Origin: Haemaphysalis longicornis
Lineage: Eukaryota > Arthropoda > Arachnida > Ixodida > Ixodidae
Direction: 5' to 3'
NCBI GenBank assembly: GCA_013339765.2
Contig: JABSTR010001177.1
Location: forward strand, 124,001 to 188,000
Length of the DNA stretch: 64,000 bases
Below, in pieces: positions 1-10,514 of this stretch. Under the pieces are notes generated by a model. The model was not told where the DNA came from, ran no database searches, and saw only the letters and a list, made by a program, of their open reading frames with translations. The translations under genes and the position numbers were made by a program. The first letter of the stretch is position 1. Every line of letters begins with the position of its first letter.

Positions 1-427
1 CCAGACCCCGGAGGGCGACACGCGGTGTGCGCACTTGTGCTAGCGGTTCGCGAAGTGAACTTTTAGTCGGATTTGCGATGTTTACACGCTTTGTTATTGC
101 TATCTTTGACAGTGGGCGCGCTAGCCTTGGGGAAGAAATGGTCGACGTGTGAAACACTGTGTGTGCGCACGACATAGCCGCTGCGTAATGGAGCATCACC
201 TGACTGTGCAACCGGTTACGATTGAACGCCAGTAGTTGTAACTAGTGCCTGCGACGTTAGATTTATTCTCAAGAGCGACCTGACCAGCCATATCATGGAT
301 AATCAAAGTGTATGTGGCCTTACCGCCTTCCTTGTGCAACGTTTCCTGTGCACTTCCAGTAATCATGCAAACAGGTTTGTGTTAAGAACATAGGAATAAC
401 AATCTGTTCTCTGCATTAAAATACACC
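1..427. other. No recognisable feature
   Basis: Single-copy-looking non-coding DNA. I see no convincing exon, repeat end or RNA gene on either strand. If the PRMT1 model below is right, this is intron downstream of its second coding exon. Confidence 0.5.
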
Positions 428-431
428 TTAA

Positions 432-1538
432 AGGAGCCATGAAGAGAAAATGCAAGTTGGTTTTATTCGAAAGATTTCGTGTTTTATAGTGCCCCCAGCG
501 CTTGTCCGGATACAAACGGTGCTTTATTCACTAAGAAATTAAACATTTTAGGTTAAAATTTTGATTTTCCCGCTCAATCGTGCGTTTTCGTGGTCCCAAG
601 TGACATCACTGAAACCGACCGCTCTGCAGCCTAGAGTACCTTCATTCACGCATCCGCCGTACAGGGTAGAGACACGTATACGCTGGCGCCGCCATTTTCA
701 GTTGCTCGCTCGCCGCCGAAGCAAGTCATTGTGTCAAAACCGCGCTAAAATTATCGCCGCAACGCGGTTTACTGAAGAAGTTTGAATCATATTGTCTGTT
801 TCGCGTTGCTAGGTCTCGTGGGAAACGAAAAGAATAACGCGTTGAGCCCGTTGGCCCAATTGCGGCGGCACGGGACCGTTCAAAGGTTGTCTCCACCCTG
901 TACAGCGGTGTTGGTTTGTTCCCGCGTTTCTTTACGTTCCGTAACCTAGATGGCGCCACCATACCGTGGCAAGCGTTTGGTTTGTTTTTGCCCGCATTTA
1001 AACCTGGCTTGTTTTTGTTCTGGGAGAAAATATTCGTTCCCTGAAACAGTGCTCGCTCGACAAATGGGGTCACGTAAGACACCGTTGCTTGCGTCAATCG
1101 GCCAGTGTCGTCTGAGACAACCCCAAGCCCCGTAGTGCTGTGCAGCTAAACCAAGCATGCTGTGCGCAGTACGAACAGCAGAACGCATCAGTACTTCTAT
1201 GTTTACATGTTGCTTTCGTAACTTCCACTGTTTGTCCCATCATCTTATTGCTTTGTAAAGAATGTGCCCTAAATTAAGCGCAAAATCGCTCGTTCATCTA
1301 GTTTGTAAGTTCTACCTAATTTGCGTCTGCTTCTGCCAGCCTCCGCCAATCGCAGAGCTTAGCTCATGTGACGACTAGGTTCTGTTGCGGGAAATGAGCT
1401 GGTGGGTCGCATGACCATTCCGTTTTTCCTAATTATGTAGCTTATTGAGCGAAGTTTACGTTAAAAGTGGTGTCAGTATGATTCTAACGAGACAATCTTT
1501 TGAATGAACCAAACTTGTGTTTTCTCTTCATGGCTCCT
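432..1538. mobile_element. TTAA-flanked non-autonomous DNA transposon
   Basis: The two ends are inverted repeats: the left end reads AGGAGCCATGAAGAGAAAA and the right end is its complement. Similarity continues for about 46 bases with a handful of mismatches (left arm 428-473, right arm about 1497-1542). Each end is bordered by TTAA (428-431 and 1539-1542), as expected for a TTAA target duplication; known TTAA-duplicating superfamilies are piggyBac and Kolobok. The roughly 1.1-kb interior has no credible transposase frame, so it would have to be mobilised in trans. It shares the TTAA-AGG start with the elements at 4443, 10515, 14314, 18055 and 32811. Confidence 0.8.
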
Positions 1539-1542
1539 TTAA

Positions 1543-2655
1543 TGTTACAGCATTGAACTGATTTTTTTAGGAAATTATTAATACGATGCATGCACCTATG
1601 GCTTAGGGCAGTACTGGCTGTGCTTGCGACGCAAATATTGGGACGCCTTGATGTCCAAAAGTAGTAAAAAAATATATGCTCTTGCATTGAAGTTGGGAGT
1701 TATGCAGAATATTATACCAAGCTTCAAAGTAGCTCATTTGCATTTTTGTGGTATGTAAACTTTTGGCAATGAACAACACCTGCACGTATGAGTACTAAGT
1801 TGCTGCTCCAGGCAAGGCTATAAAACATAAAAGAAGCTTAAAGTCAGTTTCCAAATTTAATTAAAAAAAAAAGAAAAAACAGAGTGCTTCACTTGTTGCC
1901 CTGGTGGCAACACTGCAAAGGGAAGTCGCCCAGTGCGATACAGCGATACCAACCAGCCAACCTACTTTGCATTGAAAGTGTACTCTTCACAGAGGAGCTG
2001 AAAATGATGTTTTGTGGGAAGAGAAAGGCTGTAAAAGGCACTCCAATTTCAAGGCAAGGCCCAATGTTCAAAAGGACATGAAAGGCTATCACCCTGACGA
2101 CTTTTGATAAGTGCACCTTTGATGTTGCAACTTCGGAAGCTGTTTTCTCAAAACAGTTTTTTTCGCCACCTGTCACTTGTTCCGCGGATTTCTCCGTAAC
2201 CGATGGGCCTATTTTGATTCCGTTTTTTGCATTGCATTACTTGGTGAACAGTTCAGGCCGTGGCACTCTTGGTTTTCCAGACTTATTTCTGTGAATTTTT
2301 TATTCAAATAGTCGATCACAGTCAACATGGCTGTTGTGCGTTCAACCTCCAAAAAACTGAGAACTAAAAAAAAACTGTGTTGTAAATAAAAAAATCTGTC
2401 ACGACCTCGTCCCATTCATTTGGGAATGCAAAGCAGTTCGAACAAGTTTTGTACCGTGTTCTATAAGCCGCTCAAGCTCGGTACAAGCTGAAAACAAAAT
2501 TTTATAAATAAAAAAGTGTTCAAAATATTACTTTGAAATTTTTATAGTGTTCAGAAGCATTTCCAGCTGCTGTGCCAATTTTCATCTAAATCAGTTTTTG
2601 AAAGCCATGTTGATTTTGATTTTGAAAGTTGATTATAGAAAGCCACGTCCCCCCT
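1543..2655. other. AT-rich non-coding DNA, no gene seen
   Basis: AT-rich sequence with homopolymer runs. It ends in a CCCCCC run followed by TTAA (2655-2658), which resembles the right end of another TTAA-type element; a similar CCCCCC-TTAA end is at about 16794-16802. No matching left end was found, so no element is called. Confidence 0.45.
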
Positions 2656-2659
2656 TAAT

Positions 2660-3425
2660 TCGGTTCCCATTGACCACACATGCACTCACAAATATCTAGG
2701 AGTTCATCTGACGGCATCACTATCATGGGAGAAACATATTGAAACCATTAGTCCAGAAGCATTGTGCACATTAGGCCACTTACAACGTGACTTGCGATCT
2801 GCATCTCCTGACATAAAGAAACTCGCATATCTCGAGAAAAGCTCGAGTACGCACTGTCCATCTGGCATCCCTCACAAGCTTATCTCGCCAATGATTTGGA
2901 AGCCATTCAAAACTGCACAGCTCGTTTCATTACGTCACAAGACGCATCAGCGTGACCGCACTAGTACATACTCTGTCATACCTCCTCGCGCCTGCCTCCT
3001 ACTTTTACTTCAGCAGATCGGGACACCCTCTCTTCAAACGCCTGTCCTTCAAGCGTTGATCACCATAAAATGCCGGACAATGGCGATGAGCAGTCATTTT
3101 ATCCCCATGCCATAACACTCTTGAATGCACTGCTAGACAATATTGTTTCTTGCAGAGACCGCAAAACATTTCACAAAAAAACTAACCCGTTTTCCAAAAT
3201 CCAAATGATACGTCACAACAGCACATTTACCTCTTGCGTTTATGGTTGTGTTTTTACTGCACTCGTAGAATTTGTCGCCTGTCATGTATTTTTATGTTTC
3301 GTTATGCGTGTTCTTTTCGTTTGTCTTCGTTATTTCTTGTAATCAGTGTGTACCTTCATATTGTTACATTGCTATGAAACTACCAACTTCGATGTAAGGT
3401 TGAATAAATGAAATGAAATGAAATG
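2660..3425 (+). pseudogene. 5'-truncated CR1/L2-group LINE, RT C-terminus
   Basis: Conceptual translation across two or more frames gives the end of a CR1/L2-type reverse transcriptase. Recognisable pieces are HKYLGVHLTASLSWEKHIE (thumb region), then LGHLQRDLRSASPDIKKLAY and a degraded LEYALSIWHPSQAYLANDLEAIQN-like stretch. Several frameshifts and stops break it. The same conserved series (YKYLGVLLTANLSWSTHI and onward) is present in the better preserved LINE at 58321-58928. The copy ends in a short tandem ATGAA tail (3402-3425), as is usual for CR1/L2-like 3' ends. It is a dead 3' fragment; exact clade is uncertain. Confidence 0.8.
3402..3425 (+). repeat. Pentanucleotide LINE 3' tail
   Basis: About four units of AATGA-type repeat directly after the LINE 3' end, preceded by AATAAA-like sequence. 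Short microsatellite tails are typical of CR1/L2-group elements. Confidence 0.75.
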
Positions 3426-3912
3426 TTTGCCGCTTTTCCAAATTGCTCAGTTGCTGCTTAATATTTGTGAACTTCCGAATATGCATTTCTCGAGTTGAAT
3501 ACAGCTTGAATAAGAAAAATAGTCAATGTCCCCAACTTCCTACTAGCGAACCAGTTACAGAGGCATATGCAGGCTACAGCTACAAAGTGGAGCGAAGTCG
3601 GCAGTGTCGAAACAAATATGTGGACCACGATGAGCTGGTGCAGAGTTATTTTGACTTGGACATTACTAAACTTAATACAACAAAATAAAGCCACATTTTC
3701 CCGGGAAAAATCTTGTCCAGCTAGGTTTTCACTCTGCAAACTACATTAAGATGACCTGTCGACAGCCCAGTGCACTGCGCAGTTGCTGCCGTCAAGCCAA
3801 TCGAGAATTGTAAGTCTCACAGGAAATGTCAGAAAATCAGCAAGGAAAATGCCGAAAGCAGAATGGCACTTGTGACTAAATGCCAAGCAGAGTGGTCGAA
3901 CGTGCAGCCCAC

Positions 3913-4245
3913 CTTGCCCTTGAAGAGGTGCTTGTTGTGGTACATGGAGTTGCGGTAGGTGGCGGTGCGCACCTCGTCCTTGAGCATCTCCTCGTGGATG
4001 CCGAAGTGGGCGTACGAGTCGAAGTAGTAGTCCTTGGAGGTCATCTCCTCGGGCAGGAAGGTCGTCATGCCCGTCATCTCCTTCTGGCACCGCCAGCAGT
4101 ACACGGGGCCCCCCCCGCCAGCCACGCCGCCCCCCACAGGCCAGGACGTCTCCCATCCGCCGCCCCCCCCGCCCCCGCCGGCTGCCGCCGCCGCTGCACA
4201 CTCGCCCACGTGGTTCTGCTGCTCAGGCAACTTGTGCGGGGTCAC
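3913..4245 (-). CDS. PRMT1: PRMT1-like arginine methyltransferase, internal exon
   Basis: The exon encodes 111 residues in phase 0 at both ends. Residues about 67-111 (EEMTSKDYYFDSYAHFGIHE, then EMLKDEVRTATYRNSMYHNK and HLFKGK) match the start of the PRMT1/PRMT8 catalytic core almost residue for residue, including the YFxxY helix that closes over S-adenosylmethionine. The exon ends AAG then GTGGGC on the minus strand, a valid donor placed just before the expected VVLDVGSGTG motif I. The acceptor is CCATTGCAG at 4246-4254. PRMT1 makes asymmetric dimethylarginine on histone H4R3 and RNA-binding proteins, in nucleus and cytosol. Residues about 17-46 are Ala/Gly-rich, then comes an unusual CWRC pair; vertebrate PRMT1 has neither. 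No following exon was found at 1-3912. PRMT8 is the alternative, but its separate gene is vertebrate. Confidence 0.87.
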
Positions 4246-4442
4246 CTGCAATGGCGGCAAGGGCCCTTCTCACGCCGTGGGCCGAAAGGAGTGCACGCAC
4301 GCTGAGTCGGCCCCAAGAAAAACACTCAGCACCGCAGCGCCAAAAGGGACGTGACATGAGCCGTTTCTGTGGTGTTTTGCCCTACTTGATTTGGAGCACA
4401 CTTTCCAGCTTCTGGAGCCAGTTGTTTCGGACCACTTGTTAA

Positions 4443-5960
4443 AGGCCAACTGCACTAGAACTTTCGACAACGTAAAAATAATGTCACCTAATAGTACACA
4501 CGAAAAGAGTGCGAAATACTACATTTCAGTCATGAACGCGAGCGACGCAAACGATTCACGACATTGGTGTTTTTGGAACTGAAAATGAATAGAAAAAGCG
4601 GCCAGTACTGGCGGCCGGACGTGACGTACGTGATAGAACGCAAGTGGCCGTGCTAGAACCAGCTGCCACTCAGAGCCGCTTTCAAATGTGCGTGGCAGCA
4701 TCGCGTTTCGCACTGTTATTTCCACAGAAGAAGAACTCCCACTAAACCCAGGATAATGCAGTTAGGCAAAATTCAGACATTGCGTTGCTATCAAGCGAAA
4801 TGCAGTAGACCGTACGACAGTTCTTTTTCCATTAGAATAACTGCGGTTGTTGCTCGTACTGTATCAAAAAGCAGCTTTGGTTAGCCAGCACCTCGGCTGT
4901 CACATCACCCTCTTTGAAGCGAATAAACCGCACGCGGGTGGAGATCAATCATTATTTTTACTATACATTACGTGCAAACAGCTTCGTGAATATCAGCCCA
5001 GTATTTTTCGCCTTGCTGCACATCGAGAATCGTATAAAAGGGATCTAAAACTATAAGCCGGCTACCACCGCTAAATGATGCACTAAAACACGAAAGAAGT
5101 TACCTATTTACCAATGTTTTCTACTTTCACTAGAGACATGTGCCGTAGAAAACATTTTACTTTCAAGTAAACTAAATCTAGCACTCTACAGACATAAATA
5201 CTTCATTTGGAAATTGAAAAAAAAAATCAAGTTTTTGTTTATGAGAGGATCAGTTTTAGCTTTCGCACTTCGCGAAGACGGCGGCCGATATTTGTGCGGA
5301 TGTATTAGTTACCACGAGCAAGGCTGATTTTGCTTCACTTAGCGAGTGAGGCAACAGTTGCACAAATGTTTTTACCCGCATGCACAACAACTCTAGTAAA
5401 ACTTTAGACAAGGTCTAAGGGATGGAGGTGGCGTTGGCCCCGCCCAAGTATGGCAAATATTGGACGCCGAAGTGCAAGTGATCAAGCATTTATAAAACAT
5501 TTGTTGGCAATAGATGCATTAGGAATGACAAATGTAAGGCAAGTGTGCGTGTCATGCTATTTCTTTTTTAGTAGAAATATTATTTTCAAGTAAAAAGAGT
5601 TTTGCAAGCTCCAGAACGTTTGCAAGTGCGTGAATATTTTGTAGGCTTTTAATCTCTTCTATTGCACTGAAAAAAAAAAAAGAAGCAAATATTGCTACCT
5701 ATGCGGTTAGTTTGAAACCCGTGATGGCGACAGCGGTACAGCAAGGTGGTGTAGCAGAGAAACCCCGGGCGAACGCGTCCCTGCGCCCGTCGTTAGAGCA
5801 CTGTGCAAGTCACCGGAGAAGCGAGAGCTCCACGGACAGGTTCCCCCGCCTCCGTCACAGGCCGCTCGGAACTTGTTTCGCCGACTCTCCGCCGGGTGCA
5901 AACGTCGCTACGCTTAGGATTTCGTCATGGTGATTTTAAGAGCATAGACTACTTATTTGG
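4443..5960 (+). mobile_element. TTAAAGGCC repeat family, copy A
   Basis: One of three copies, inverted relative to those at 14314 and 18055. It starts after TTAA (4439-4442) with AGGCCAACTGCACT, the same end seen at 14314 (AGGCCCACTGCACT) and 18055 (AGGCCAAGTGCACT). Homology with copies B and C covers about 4672-5955, and its far end is degraded around 5960. A shared GC-rich block at about 5730-5910 stays open in several frames in all copies but matches no family I know. Interior microsatellites and poly-A/T tracts differ between copies. Best read as a non-autonomous DNA transposon. Confidence 0.7.
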
Positions 5961-6068
5961 ATCAAATTTGAACAGAGAAAAATTACAAGTACACACAATT
6001 ACACTGAAAAAAGAGAAAGGGGCCACACAGTTCATAAAAGCACTGAGAGAAGCTTTTAGCTGATCTTC

Positions 6069-6076
6069 CACACACG

Positions 6077-6122
<46 letters not shown>
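6069..6122. repeat. (CA)n microsatellite
   Basis: An almost pure CA/CG alternating run, CG-rich at its left edge and then uninterrupted CA. Confidence 0.97.
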
Positions 6123-6124
<2 letters not shown>

Positions 6125-7297
6125 TAGCCGCATATCTGCTTTCATCGTTGCAAATGTCGATGCAAGACGACAGTAGACTTTCACCCCTGACAAGTAAATG
6201 CATTCCACTGCTCTCAGTTGGGCGCCTCGATGCCAGCGCTGCCGTGCGGCAGAGACGCACGTGAATCGATGCACCCGACTACGTTTATGGAACCCCATTG
6301 CCCTACTCCCAGGGCCTTCCAAGCGGAATGCGGAACCTATCTAGTGGAACCTTTCACTGCTGCTTGATTTTTTTTCAATTCCGCCAGGTAGCGTGGGCAA
6401 CAGCAAGTGACGCTTTTCTGCAGTTGATGTAGTATTTTATTTGCCATCGCGAAAAACAAGCATCCATAAATTTTTAATAAAGCAGGGGTGAGACAGCTGA
6501 ATCAGATTTTGGAGCAGTTTTTGGAGCAGAAGAACCTTGATTTGGAGCAGAAGAATGATGACATTTATTATGTCACCTTAGGAGCCTAAAAATTCAAATT
6601 TTTGGCAACTTGGGGGGAAGGTGGGGGGAGTGCACTGTTCATTCGGTTTTGCACGTGCATAACACTAAAACAGCCTTTCAATAAAGTTTTTTCTACTAGA
6701 GTATCACAAGGTACAAACTGCACTACCCTTTTTACAAACTATTTTTAAATTCTTAGGCTCTATGCATGGGTTGCGTGGAGTGCAGTTGAAAACATCGAAT
6801 CGGAAACTAAGCAATTGTAAGAAATTTTTATTATCATGTGAATGTCGAAGTAATCCCAGATTCAGCTTTACGCACAAGCGTAGAGCCACGGCAAAAGTTG
6901 CGCAAAGCGAGGTGACAGTCGTCACACCCCACCAGCCCTCCCATTTCAATCCCCAAGGTGCGTGTTCACTACGATCGCAATTTGAGTAACGTTGGTATGT
7001 TTAGCCACCTCCCTCTTGGCATTAAATTTCACTTCAGATAGATAAACCATTATTACTAGCGTGCAATAATATCACGCACCGCGCCTCGCACTCGACGTCG
7101 AAACACGGCGAATTCGCAGGCCCCACGTTGTTTTTGACGAACTCCCGTCCTTTGAGTTGCGCAACTTCCCACAACAGATCAAACAACTAAATGTAAACCC
7201 AGCTACAACCACAACCATGGTAGAAATCGACGAAGAGCACTCTGCCTCAACCACAACTTAAGCAACTGCTTCGCCCGACGGCCATGTTTTCCAATAT

Positions 7298-8919
7298 CAG
7301 GGGTGAGACAGCCTAAACAGATTTGGGAGCAGTTTTCGGAGCAGCAAAATTTCGATTTTGGAGCAGAAGAATCTTGATTTGGGAGCAGTTAGGGACATTT
7401 TAATACATCATCTTGTGAGCTTTAAAAAATCATTATTTCAGCAATTTGCAAGGTCAAGTGCACATTTCAAACAGTTTTGAATACACAGAACACTCAAACG
7501 GCCGTACCTGAAAGTTTTTAAGAGTATCACAAAGTACTAACTGCACTACCTTTTTCCTAACTGGTGATATTGCGTTGCGCCTGCACGAACACTGACAACA
7601 AAAACTGCCGTTAAAACATTAGAGAGTTTTAGCAGTCCGTCTGTTCTGTTGGTCACTTTGTTACCGGGTTGGACCGGACGGTCTGCGCCTGCGCGCGCGG
7701 AAGGGTCGGAGAGGCGCGACAAGGCGAAGGCAGGTCCGCGGAACTAATCCCCCTACGGTACGAATGCCCAAGTGCCCAGACGAGTCCCGGTGAGCACGGT
7801 AACCTACGTACACGACGGAACAGACGGACTGCTAAAACTCTCATCAAATTTAAGGGCTCCGCAATTGTGGCTTTTTTTTGCTGTTTTAATGCTAGAATTA
7901 TTATTTTTGTAATCCCAGGCTGCGTCGTTCAAACAACTGTAGTCACAGCAACAGTTGAGCAGCTTCGAGCTAAACGGTCCGCATAGCCCAACCAGCCTAC
8001 CCGTTTCAGTCCCCGGGGCACAGGTTAACCTTATGGTCATTTGCGTAGCGTTATTGTTTAGCCACCTAGATTTGGCAATAAACTTCACTTTGCATACATC
8101 AAGTGTTTATAGTCGCGTGCTATGGCAACCGTGTAGTCCTGCAGCTATTGGGCGCTGCCTCAACAGGTCGCGGCGCCGCAGCAAAGCCCGCAACTTTCGT
8201 GTCAACCGTTCCATCCTCGAGGCTCGCGATCGCGCTTCGAAGCAAAGCAACACCTCAGCATTTTACAACAGCACAACCAGCCAAAAAATTCACTTCACGA
8301 ACCCGACTTATAGGACGCGCACCGCGTTTTCGCACTCAAGGACAAACCACGCCGAAGTCGTAGGCCCCACATTTCAATGAACTTTTTTTCGAGCCGCCCA
8401 TGGCAACTTCCCGTAATCTGGCACCAACCTCAAACCATATCCCGGGTTAACGTCACTGTTCAGAGCCACAACAGATAGAACGAATAGACTGGAACCCAGC
8501 TGATAGCGTAAAATAAACCAGGGAAAATATCGCGATACGCACTGAGCGCGTTACTAGCAGCCAGATCAGGCGGCGGCCATGTTTGTTGCCACAGCGATGC
8601 CTAATCGAGAAGGCCGTTCATAGCGAACCCGGACGGAAAGCGAATCGAGTTTTAGAAGCTTATCGCTTGCTTCGTTTCAGTCTTTCTATTTGTGCCATTT
8701 CTGTGTTTGCGATTGACCGACGATAAAAGCGGTGGAACGGGATGCGGGAGGCTTCTTCGTCCCCGCCGAAACTGACATGAGCATCAAAATCTGGCCGTTG
8801 AGGCTCTTCTGGAGCAGTTTGGCGCAAATTTTCGCCATTTTCGTGCTTTTGGAGCAGCTTGGCGCAGGAAAATGGAATTGTATCAGAAAGGCGCAATATG
8901 CGCAGCTGTCTCACCCCTG
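7298..8919. mobile_element. Inner CAGGGGTGAGACAGC element, 6-bp TSD
   Basis: Inserted in the outer element. Its left end is CAGGGGTGAGACAGCCT and its right end is the complement of CAGGGGTGAGACAGCTG. The flanking hexamer CAATAT is identical at 7292-7297 and 8920-8925. Left and right subterminal regions are each close relatives of those of the outer copy, including the TTTGGAGCAG repeats. The 1622-bp interior has several open frames but none with a recognisable domain. It holds a smaller inverted-repeat element at 7622-7842. Confidence 0.8.
7622..7842. mobile_element. 221-bp MITE with 25-bp perfect TIRs
   Basis: Both ends are inverted copies of a 25-base sequence beginning GAGAGTTTTAGCAGTCCGTC (7622-7646, complement at 7818-7842). 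The interior is GC-rich. I could not fix a target duplication: flanks read ATTA on the left and ATCA on the right. It lies inside the inner CAGGGGTG element, so this is a third nesting level. Confidence 0.7.
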
Positions 8920-9127
8920 CAATATTCACCACACCAAGATAGCGGCGCCCAGTAACGTCGTTCCGGAGATACGGTGCTCCGAAAATTTCAGTTTTTTTTC
9001 ATCAATTTGCACCAGTAGTTTGTCGCCCGAGTACAGATAAGTGTTTTTCTACAGGACTTTGCAATTGTTTTCCATGGCAAAACTTAAAAAACTCGCAGAA
9101 TATACCATTCGCAACCCGACATTGTGA

Positions 9128-9281
9128 CTTTCCAAAAAAACTATCTTGCGAACAATTTTATGCGGTTTTTTATTGAGTGATCAATCAATTAAACCCCTAC
9201 AAACTTTCCAAAAAAAACTATCTTGCGAACAATTTTATGCGGTTTTTTTATTGAGTGATCAATCAATTAAACCCCTACAAA
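9128..9281. repeat. Two-copy tandem duplication, about 76-bp unit
   Basis: The unit starting CTTTCCAAAAAAACTATCTT occurs at 9128 and again at 9204, nearly identical apart from poly-A and poly-T length changes. It lies in the right part of the outer CAGGGGTG element. Confidence 0.9.
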
Positions 9282-9498
9282 CAGCATCACCTTGGGGATG
9301 CTGGAAAATTATGCGGTCGGTAAGCATTTTTTCCCCACTAAAAATGATGGGAGCATTAAAATCGTTGGCTCTCAGACTGTTTTGGAGCAGTTTGGCGCAA
9401 TTTTTACAAATTTTTAAGCTTTTGGAGCAGCCTGGCGCAGGAAAACGAATTTGTATCAAAACTGCGCAATATGCGCAGCTGTCTCACCCCTGATAAAG

Positions 9499-10370
9499 GA
9501 ACACTGCAAACATCACTCATGTATTGATTTTCGGCCTAATATTTGTGTAATGCCTTGTTTTTGTTCAACAACGTTGACAAGTAGGAACATTAACACCACA
9601 GCCACAGTCCCGCTAGCAAATGCGGCATCCCAGGAGTGTGTTCAAAGCTGCTTGCACACGAGTCACAGCACAAGATAAACGGGGCTGGAACACAGCCTAC
9701 CGGTGAACCGGTGCGACTCAAGAAGCTCTGCAGTGCGGCACCTTCCCCTTTGCCCCGCCCCAGACTGCTCACCTGTTGGGCCACTAACCCTGCGTGGCAT
9801 GCACCCCCCAGCGAGCGAGAGAGGGGCCTCCTCACCTGGGTGCCGTTCACTGAGCCGCAGCCTAAGCGCATCTCCTAGAAAAGGAAGCACAGGGGCTTAG
9901 GGCGCGGCTGGCGCCCATGCTGTGCCCACCAGAAACAGCAAGGCACGCTCACACTCAAGACGTCCGCAGAAGCGGTTCGTTTAAACGGGCTCGAGTAATC
10001 GCCGCAAGGACCACATCCCACACTGGTAATCGCAATGACGGAAATCTGCGCACTCTTTTTGCAGCAACCTTTTAAACGAACCACTTCGCTTCCGTGCTCG
10101 AAGCAGAAACATCAGTGACAATTTTTTGGACTGGTCGGCGTCTCCCTTCCGGCCAGGTGGGACTCCGTCACTTCAAGTGCCATGCAGGGGTAACAAATAC
10201 ACGCACCAGCAGATTGGCAAGACAAATAAGAATCTTGGATGCGAGGATAACACCGACACCAGTGCCCTTTGGCTGTGACTTAACACTGTGACGATGCCCG
10301 TGAAGCATGCCTGCCAACTGTTGGCTCCGATGCCACCTAGTGCAGAATAGAAAAACGTGCCTTGGGGGAC
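9499..10370. other. No gene seen; moderately GC-rich
   Basis: Several overlapping frames stay open here because of base composition, on both strands. None has a recognisable domain, a good initiation context or credible splice sites. Confidence 0.45.
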
Positions 10371-10514
10371 CAGGAGGGTGTGTTCAGATAAGGACAGCCA
10401 AAGTGGTACCATGACCATTTTTTGTTTGAGATGAAACTTGAATATCGTGTAGAACACTTCATCCCCACCATGGAACTGGTATTAGTCTAGTGAGTAACGC
10501 CATAGTTGATTTAA

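Larger units (their letters stand above)
6483..9492. mobile_element. Outer CAGGGGTGAGACAGC element, 6-bp TSD
   Basis: The left end (6483) reads CAGGGGTGAGACAGCTG and the right end (9492) is its exact complement. Flanks carry the same six bases, ATAAAG, at 6477-6482 and 9493-9498, a perfect target duplication. Subterminal DNA holds repeated TTTGGAGCAG motifs on both sides, as in transposase-binding arrays. A second element of the same family sits inside (7298-8919). CAGGG-type ends are typical of hAT elements, but hAT usually duplicates 8 bp; a six-base duplication points to an unusual hAT subgroup or another superfamily. I see no transposase. Confidence 0.8.

Noticed and set aside
1..3912. 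Next PRMT1 exon (motif I, VVLDVGSGTG) to the left of 3913
   Set aside because: Looked for on the minus strand and not seen; it is presumably beyond the window.
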